NCBI GenBank assembly: GCA_002433675.1
Contig: DJIP01000228.1
Coordinates: 1-12,597, forward strand
Length of the DNA stretch: 12,597 bases
From: Halomonas halophila
GTDB lineage: Bacteria; Pseudomonadota; Gammaproteobacteria; Pseudomonadales; Halomonadaceae
Reading direction: 5' to 3'
A program made the position numbers and the translations under genes. The notes beneath the pieces were generated by a model. That model ran no database searches and was not told the DNA's origin. It worked only from the letters and a program-made list of their open reading frames with translations. Positions 7,848-12,597 of the stretch are shown piece by piece (position 1 is the stretch's first letter; each line of letters begins with the position of its first letter).

Positions 7848-9029
7848 TCATGTCGTCAGCGGTTCGAGCACCCAGCGCTGGTCTCGGGCCACCAGCTGCT
7901 CGCTGCAGCCGTGTCCCGCCGCGCGCTGGCCGGGCAGCCCCTGGATCACCCGGCGACCCTGACGCCTCAAGGCCTGAACCGCCTCATCGAGGCCCTCGGC
8001 GTCACCTTCCGCCGGCGCCCAGACGCTGTCCCCGGCGGCCTCGCTGGTGGCCAGCGTCGCCAACAGCTTCAGGTCCATCGAGAAGCCGGTAGCAGGCCTG
8101 GCACGACCGAAGGCACGGCCGGTGTCGTCGTAGCGCCCGCCCTTGGCCAGGGCTTGACCGTACCCCGGCACGTAGGCGGCGAACATCATGCCAGTGTGGT
8201 ACTGATAGCCTCGCAGCTCGGCCAGGTCAAAGTAGCAGGCCACCTCGGGGTGCTCGCGATGCACGCCCTGATACAGCTCGCACAGCTTGTCGAGGGCGTC
8301 ATTGACCGCCTGAGGCGCCTCGGCGAAGGCCTCACGGGCCTGGTCGAGTACCTCGGGGCCGCCGTGCAGCTCGCCCAGGGTGCGGAACATGGCCGCCAGA
8401 GCGGGATCGCTCACCGCCCTGGACACCTCTGCCTCGAGCTGCCCCGGCGACTTCAGCGCCAGCGCCGCGGAGATGGCGTATTCGGCCTCGGCGTCGAGCT
8501 CGGCGACCTCGACCAGGTTGCGGTAGATACCGACGTGGCCAAGCGCCAGGTGGACCTCGCCGGCGCCGGAGGCTGAGAGGCTTTCCAGTGCCAGGCGCAG
8601 GATCTCGAGATCCGCCGCCAGGCTGGCGCTGCCGAACAGCTCGACACCGACCTGGACCGGGCTGCGCCCGCCCTGATGCTTGTCGGCCTTGGCCCGCAGC
8701 ACATTGGTGCAGTAGCACAGACGCACCGGCCCTTCGCGCTTGAGCGAGTGGGCATCGATGCGCGCCACCTGCGGCGTGACGTCGGCGGTCACCCCCATCA
8801 TGCGCCCGGTGAGCTGGTCGGTGAGCTTGAAGGTCTGAAGGTCGAGATCGGTGCCGGTGCCGGTCAGCAGGGAGTCGAGAAACTCCACCGGGGGCGGCAT
8901 CACCTGGTCGTATCCCCAGAGATGGAAGAGGTCGAGCAGCGCCCGGCGCAGCTCCTCCATACGACTGGCCTGAGGTGGCAGCACCTCGTCCATGCCGTCG
9001 GGCAGGAGCCAGCGGTCAGCGATGGTCAT
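7848..9029 (-). CDS. hisZ: ATP phosphoribosyltransferase regulatory subunit HisZ
   Basis: HisZ is a histidyl-tRNA-synthetase-like protein without aminoacylation activity. It pairs with short-form HisG and allows histidine feedback control of the first step of histidine synthesis. The 393-residue protein opens with RWLLPDGMDEVLPPQASRME, a motif typical of HisZ. Class II synthetase-like motifs follow: YDQVMPPPVEFLDSLL, FKLTDQLTGRMMGVTADVTP, then LCYCTNVLRAK and QVGVELFGS. Near the C-terminus GGRYDDTGRAFG replaces the HisRS GGRYD region. The ATG at 9029 fits the family start and has AGGAT about 9 nt upstream; an ATG at 9086 would add 19 non-family residues. The position next to purA is the order I recall from Pseudomonas and relatives. 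It implies that the genome encodes a short HisG lacking the regulatory domain. Confidence 0.96.
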   Translation of the reverse strand: MTIADRWLLPDGMDEVLPPQASRMEELRRALLDLFHLWGYDQVMPPPVEFLDSLLTGTGTDLDLQTFKLTDQLTGRMMGVTADVTPQVARIDAHSLKREGPVRLCYCTNVLRAKADKHQGGRSPVQVGVELFGSASLAADLEILRLALESLSASGAGEVHLALGHVGIYRNLVEVAELDAEAEYAISAALALKSPGQLEAEVSRAVSDPALAAMFRTLGELHGGPEVLDQAREAFAEAPQAVNDALDKLCELYQGVHREHPEVACYFDLAELRGYQYHTGMMFAAYVPGYGQALAKGGRYDDTGRAFGRARPATGFSMDLKLLATLATSEAAGDSVWAPAEGDAEGLDEAVQALRRQGRRVIQGLPGQRAAGHGCSEQLVARDQRWVLEPLTT

Positions 9030-9061
9030 GTCGATATCCTGCTTGGTCGATATCTTGCTTT
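9030..9061. repeat. Two tandem 16-bp copies covering the hisZ ribosome site
   Basis: The + strand has GTCGATATCCTGCTTG (9030-9045) followed directly by GTCGATATCTTGCTTT (9046-9061), with 14 of 16 positions identical. On the coding strand the copy next to the ATG contains AGGAT, the likely Shine-Dalgarno, and the distal copy has AAGAT. It looks like a small local duplication in the hisZ leader. Each copy contains the palindrome GATATC. Confidence 0.8.
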
Positions 9062-9196
9062 GACGGTGGGCCTGGTCCGCGCGCACGCAAAACCTCGCGC
9101 ACTAGTGAAATCCGGGGACTCATCTCGGAGCGGTCTCGGAACTTCTGGCGTGCTGGCGAATGCGTCGGACGGAACGATGTCGGGAATGACGGCCAC

Positions 9197-9220
9197 AAAA
9201 AAACCGGGCCACGCCCGGTT
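9197..9220 (-). terminator. Intrinsic terminator of the hflK-hflC transcript
   Basis: On the minus strand an 8-bp stem (AACCGGGC, 9220-9213, with GCCCGGTT, 9209-9202) and a 3-nt loop are followed directly by seven T (9203-9197, partly shared with the stem). It lies about 80 nt after the hflC stop. It ends the hfl transcript and implies a separate promoter for hisZ between about 9030 and 9190, where I found no convincing -35/-10 pair. Confidence 0.9.
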
Positions 9221-9255
9221 AACCGATTCTATCACGTTTAGCCGCCAGTTGAACC

Positions 9256-9282
9256 CCGCAAGGGCGGCATTCGCCCTTGCGG
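9256..9282 (-). repeat. Hairpin directly after hflC
   Basis: A perfect 11-bp stem, CCGCAAGGGCG (9256-9266) with CGCCCTTGCGG (9272-9282), has a 5-nt loop. A further pair, GCCGCC (9241-9246) with GGCGGC (9285-9290), can extend it across an internal bulge. There is no T-run. It lies 20 nt after the hflC stop and 35 nt before the true terminator, so it may protect the transcript 3' end, or it may be one copy of a dispersed repeat. Confidence 0.6.
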
Positions 9283-9302
9283 TCGGCGGCCAGGGGCCAC
9301 CG

Positions 9303-10205
9303 CTAGCCCTGGGGCTGGCTGCCAGCGCCCTGGGGATCGGCGCTCTTGAGGTAACGGAAGAAGTCGCTGGAGGGATCCAGCACCATCATGTTGCCCTCGC
9401 CGGCACCGAAGGAGTCGCGATAGGCGTTGAGGCTACGCCAGAAGCGGTAGAACTCGGTATCACCCTCGTAGGCGTCGGAGTAGATACCGGCGGCCTCGGC
9501 GTCACCTTCACCGCGCAGGGTCTCGGCACGCTCATTGGCCTGGGCCAACAGTACCTGACGGCGGCGATCGGCGTTGGCGCGAATCCGCTCGGACTCCTCC
9601 TGGCCCTGGGCACGCCACTCGCGGGCCTCACGCTCACGCTCGGAGCGCATGCGATCGTACACCGCCGAGGACACGTCCTCGGGCAGGTCGATACGCTTCA
9701 CCCGTACGTCAAGGATGGCCACCCCGATCTCTTCGCGCATCAGCTTGTCGAGCTCCTCGGTGGGGCCGGACATCAGCTCGTCGCGCTTCTCGGAGATGAT
9801 CTGCTGCAGGTTCAGCTGGCCGAACTCGTTACGCAGGCTTTCGTCGACCCGCGGCTGGATCAGGCGCACCGCCATCAGCTCGTCACCGGCCGTGGCCTCG
9901 TAGTAGCGAGTGGGGTTGACCACCTGCCACTTGACGTAGGAGTCCACGATCACCGCCTTCTGCTCCTGGGTCAGGTAGCGGCTGGCGTCGGTGTCCAGGG
10001 TCAGCACCCGGGTGTCGAACTTGCGAATAGTCTGGGTGATCGGCACCTTGACGTGCAGGCCAGGCTGGATATTTTCCTCGATGATCTCACCGAAGCGCAG
10101 CTTGACCGCGCGCTCGGTCTCGTCGACCACGTAGAGGCTGTTGCTGGCCAGCCAGGCGGCGGCGGCCAGGCCGCCGACGATGAGCAGGGATCGATTATTG
10201 ATCAT
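9303..10205 (-). CDS. hflC: HflC, SPFH/prohibitin-family membrane protein, partner of HflK
   Basis: HflC forms with HflK a large inner-membrane assembly that encloses the FtsH protease and limits its access to membrane substrates. The 300-residue protein has one N-terminal membrane segment (about 6-26), then the SPFH (Band 7) domain from YVVDETERAVKLRFGEI (about 25-41), facing the periplasm. It continues into a long charged helical stretch around 190-250 (SEREREAREWRAQGQEE) typical of the coiled-coil part. The ATG at 10205 directly follows the hflK TAA with no gap, and GGGAGGG is the ribosome site, so HflK and HflC are made together. The C-terminal end is short and polar (DPQGAGSQPQG). Confidence 0.97.
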   Translation of the reverse strand: MINNRSLLIVGGLAAAAWLASNSLYVVDETERAVKLRFGEIIEENIQPGLHVKVPITQTIRKFDTRVLTLDTDASRYLTQEQKAVIVDSYVKWQVVNPTRYYEATAGDELMAVRLIQPRVDESLRNEFGQLNLQQIISEKRDELMSGPTEELDKLMREEIGVAILDVRVKRIDLPEDVSSAVYDRMRSEREREAREWRAQGQEESERIRANADRRRQVLLAQANERAETLRGEGDAEAAGIYSDAYEGDTEFYRFWRSLNAYRDSFGAGEGNMMVLDPSSDFFRYLKSADPQGAGSQPQG

Positions 10206-11450
10206 TTAGCGACCCTCCCGCTGAATACCGGTGTCACGACCGTTGCGGTTCGAGCTTGAATTGGAGGCCGCGTTGGCGGACTCGGCACGGATGCGCTCCA
10301 GCACCTGCGGATCGAGCTGATTCTCGGCGTCGGCAGCGCTGGACGTGCCCAGACCACGGCCGATACGGTCCATCGGCAGCACCATCAAGGGGCCATCCTG
10401 ATCGACGTCCACAAGGACCTTGTTGGTCTGGCCGAGCACCTCGGAGATCGCGTCGAGGTAGAGACGCTCGCGCATCACCTCGGGGGCATTGCGATACTGG
10501 GTCAGCAGTGCGGTGAAGCGGTTGGCCTGACCACGCGCCTCGGCGACCACTGATTCGCGGTAACCCTGGCCCTGCTCGACGATACGCTGCGCCTGACCCT
10601 GAGCCGCCGGGATGATGGCGTTGGCGTAGGCCATGGCCTGGTTGATCGTGCGCTGACGATCCTCGCGGGCACGGATGACGTCATCGAAGGCGTCCTGTAC
10701 GGCATCGGGCGGCGAGGTGGACTCGACGTTCAGGGTCACCAGGCGGATACCGGTACCGTAGTTGTCCAGGTATGTCTGCAGACGGCTGGTCACGGCACTG
10801 CCGAGGATCTCACGACCCGAGGTCAGGATATCGATCATGTCGGTGCCACCGACCACGTGACGCAGCGCCGAGTCGAGGGCGTTTTCCAGCGACAGCTCGG
10901 GATCACGCACGTTGAGCACGTAGTCACGGGGCGCTGCCACCTGGTACTGGGCCGAGATCTCGACCGAGACGATGTTCTCGTCCTGGGTCAGCATCGACTG
11001 GGTCTGGCTGACTGAGCGCACGCGGGTGACGTTGACCATGCGCACGTCGTCGATCAGCGGCGGATTCCACTGCAGACCCGGGGTGACGACTTCCTGGAAC
11101 TTGCCGAACCGCAGCACGACGCCGCGCTCCGACTGGTCGACCAGATAGAAGCCGCTGGCCGCCCATACGGCGAGACCGATGATGATCAACAGGCCCGGCA
11201 AGGCGAAGGTATTGCGCGGGCGATTGCCGCCGCCCTTGCCGCCACCCTTGCCACCGCCGCGCTTGCCGCCGCGGCCGCCAAGCATGCCGTTGAGCTTGTC
11301 CTGAAACTTCTTCAGGGCCTCATCGAGGTCGGGGGGACCCTGATTGTCGCCACCGCGGTTGCCACCACCCCCATTACCGCCACGGCGCCCCCCGCCACTC
11401 CAGGGGTCGTGCTGGTTGCCGTTGCCGCCACCAGGCTCATTCCAGGCCAT
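10206..11450 (-). CDS. hflK: HflK, SPFH/prohibitin-family membrane protein, FtsH modulator
   Basis: The protein has 414 residues (E. coli 419). Residues 1-80 are a cytoplasmic Gly-rich tail starting MAWNEPGGGNGNQHDPW, a motif seen in many HflK proteins, with a predicted helix DLDEALKKFQDKLNGML at 41-57 and a GGGK-repeat tract at about 58-77. One membrane segment spans about 83-104 (LPGLLIIIGLAVWAAS). The SPFH domain begins YLVDQSERGVVLRFGKF and is followed by a helical region and the C-terminal tail. The ATG at 11450 has TGGAGA upstream and matches the family start; the frame stays open to 11585, but the extra 45 residues do not look like HflK. The gene is separated from hflX by 269 nt, so it may have its own promoter. 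Confidence 0.97.
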   Translation of the reverse strand: MAWNEPGGGNGNQHDPWSGGGRRGGNGGGGNRGGDNQGPPDLDEALKKFQDKLNGMLGGRGGKRGGGKGGGKGGGNRPRNTFALPGLLIIIGLAVWAASGFYLVDQSERGVVLRFGKFQEVVTPGLQWNPPLIDDVRMVNVTRVRSVSQTQSMLTQDENIVSVEISAQYQVAAPRDYVLNVRDPELSLENALDSALRHVVGGTDMIDILTSGREILGSAVTSRLQTYLDNYGTGIRLVTLNVESTSPPDAVQDAFDDVIRAREDRQRTINQAMAYANAIIPAAQGQAQRIVEQGQGYRESVVAEARGQANRFTALLTQYRNAPEVMRERLYLDAISEVLGQTNKVLVDVDQDGPLMVLPMDRIGRGLGTSSAADAENQLDPQVLERIRAESANAASNSSSNRNGRDTGIQREGR

Positions 11451-11719
11451 ACGTCGTCTCCACTCTGTGCCCCCGCCTAGACGAGGCGCATCGATTGCGA
11501 TCCTTGGAAAACACTGCATACATTGCTGCGTTCGACATCTTGCGGGGCCGGCCCACCAACCGCCGGTGGTGCTCAAGATCATCATTCAACCCCGCGCAAA
11601 CTCCGCCCCTTTCGTTCCGGCGGCGTCCGTCCTGTCGTCGCTCGCGACATTTATTCAGCGCTTTCCTTGTGGCGCCACCATCCGGGCGACGCTCTTGCCG
11701 ACCCGTCAGGCGGGTCGGT
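11451..11719. other. Non-coding gap between hflX and hflK with a hairpin at 11698-11718
   Basis: No convincing gene lies here. After the hflX stop the minus strand forms CCGACCCG/CGGGTCGG (11698-11705 with 11711-11718, 5-nt loop) without a T-run, so termination would be weak. The palindrome GGGCCGGCCC lies at 11545-11554. A hflK promoter is expected in this gap, but I saw no good -35/-10 pair. The open frames through it on both strands look like spillover from GC-rich codon bias. Confidence 0.5.
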
Positions 11720-12597
11720 TCAGGCTTCCCAGACGTCGCGCTCCTGCAGCGCGACGGGAAGGTAATCGTCGGCACGCTCGCCAAGGCGTGCCATCAGCTG
11801 ATTGAAGTCACGACGTGGCAGACGCACATCCAACTGCGTCTGGCCGCCCTCATCGAAGGACTCGTCGCGCACCGCATTCAGCTCATGCAGCGCCGCGCGC
11901 AGCTTGCCCTGCTCAGGCGTCAGGGTCAGCGAGAAGTCGATGATGTCTTCCGCCAGCCGCTCGGTCAGGGCCTGGGTCAGCAGGTCCAGTCCCAGCCCCT
12001 TCTGCGCCGACAGCCACACCGTCTGCGGTACGCCGTGCTCGTCGCGCTCGATGCGTGGCGAACTGTCGAACAGGTCGATCTTGTTCATCACCTTGAGCGT
12101 CGGCACGTCCAGCGCGCCGATCTCGTCGAGCACCGCCTCCACCTGGGTGACGTTGAGCTCGCGATCCGGATCCGCGGAGTCGATCACATGCACCAGCAGG
12201 CTGGCCTCGGCGGCCTCCTGCAGGGTGGCACGGAACGCCTCTACCAGCTTGTGCGGCAGGTGGCGGATAAAGCCCACCGTGTCCGCCAACACCACCGGCC
12301 CCACGTCCTCGACCTCAAGACGCCGCAGCGTAGGGTCGAGAGTAGCGAAGAGCTGGTCCGCCGCATAGACCTCAGACGCCGTCAAGCTGTTGAAAAGCGT
12401 TGACTTGCCGGCGTTGGTATAGCCCACCAGCGAGACGCTGGGGATCTCGGCACGCGAGCGGGCGCGGCGATTCTGGCTGCGCTGACTACGCACCTTGTCC
12501 AGGCGCTTGTGGATCGACTTGATGCGCGCACGCAGCAGGCGACGGTCGGTCTCGAGCTGGGTTTCACCCGGACCGCGCAGGCCGATACCGCCCTTCT
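11720..12597 (-). CDS. hflX: GTPase HflX (5' end beyond window)
   Basis: HflX is a ribosome-associated GTPase of the Obg-HflX group that splits stalled or stressed ribosomes. About 291 C-terminal residues are visible of the roughly 430 usual. The first complete codon starts at 12595 and reads KGGIGLRGPGETQLETDRR, the HflX-specific glycine-rich hallmark, followed by the helical linker RARIKSIHKRLDKVRSQR. The G domain shows G1 GYTNAGKST (about 58-66), G3 DTVGF, G4 NKIDL and G5 SAQKG. The last 60 residues form the C-terminal domain, ending RDVWEA. The missing N-terminal nucleotide-independent domain lies beyond the right edge, where hfq is expected in this gene order (inference). Confidence 0.96.
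   Translation of the reverse strand, partial: KGGIGLRGPGETQLETDRRLLRARIKSIHKRLDKVRSQRSQNRRARSRAEIPSVSLVGYTNAGKSTLFNSLTASEVYAADQLFATLDPTLRRLEVEDVGPVVLADTVGFIRHLPHKLVEAFRATLQEAAEASLLVHVIDSADPDRELNVTQVEAVLDEIGALDVPTLKVMNKIDLFDSSPRIERDEHGVPQTVWLSAQKGLGLDLLTQALTERLAEDIIDFSLTLTPEQGKLRAALHELNAVRDESFDEGGQTQLDVRLPRRDFNQLMARLGERADDYLPVALQERDVWEA

Noticed and set aside
8676..10259. 527-residue open frame on the + strand across hisZ and hflC
   Set aside because: It lies antisense to two well-recognised genes and crosses their terminator. The composition (many Leu, Gly, His, Val) is that of a high-GC shadow frame, and no family is recognisable.
11451..11585. 45-residue N-terminal extension of HflK
   Set aside because: HflK proteins commonly begin MAWNEPGG, and that ATG at 11450 has its own TGGAGA site.

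Overview
The window looks like a chromosomal segment of a high-GC gammaproteobacterium, most likely a halophile of the Halomonas/Chromohalobacter group. This is inferred from the order hflX-hflK-hflC-hisZ-purA, from the close match of PurA to the E. coli protein as I remember it, and from a sulfolactate-type gene set resembling the one described in Chromohalobacter salexigens. I could not run a database search, so the genus is an inference.

Left half (1-6364): an accessory catabolic cluster. A divergent promoter region at about 5482-5541 separates a rightward GntR/HutC-type regulator (5587-6309) from a leftward set of six genes. These are suyA and suyB (small and large subunits of a UxaA/altronate-dehydratase-family lyase, read here as (R)-sulfolactate sulfo-lyase), then a TctC-type periplasmic binding protein, a TctA-type large permease and a TctB-type small permease (one tripartite tricarboxylate transporter), then a D-2-hydroxyacid dehydrogenase cut by the left edge and read as (S)-sulfolactate dehydrogenase SlcC. 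The proposed flow is: the TTT system imports sulfolactate; SlcC oxidises the S-enantiomer to 3-sulfopyruvate; a second dehydrogenase (ComC in the known pathway, not in this window) would reduce it to the R-enantiomer; SuyAB cleaves that to pyruvate and sulfite. A 170-nt gap holding a strong GC hairpin splits suyAB from the transporter/dehydrogenase part of the cluster.

Right half (6442-12597): a housekeeping block, all leftward. It holds hflX (5' end beyond the right edge), hflK, hflC, hisZ and purA. HflK and HflC form the inner-membrane SPFH complex around FtsH, HflX is a ribosome-associated GTPase, HisZ is the regulatory subunit of the short-form ATP phosphoribosyltransferase, and PurA makes adenylosuccinate. 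A good intrinsic terminator (9197-9220) separates hflKC from hisZ-purA. The regulator and purA converge on a hairpin at 6333-6364.

I see no tRNA, rRNA, CRISPR array, transposase or integrase. The most system-like content is the sulfolactate cluster. Its pathway is already known, so the new points are mainly regulatory: the nested inverted repeats in the divergent promoter, the intercistronic hairpin, and the placement beside purA.
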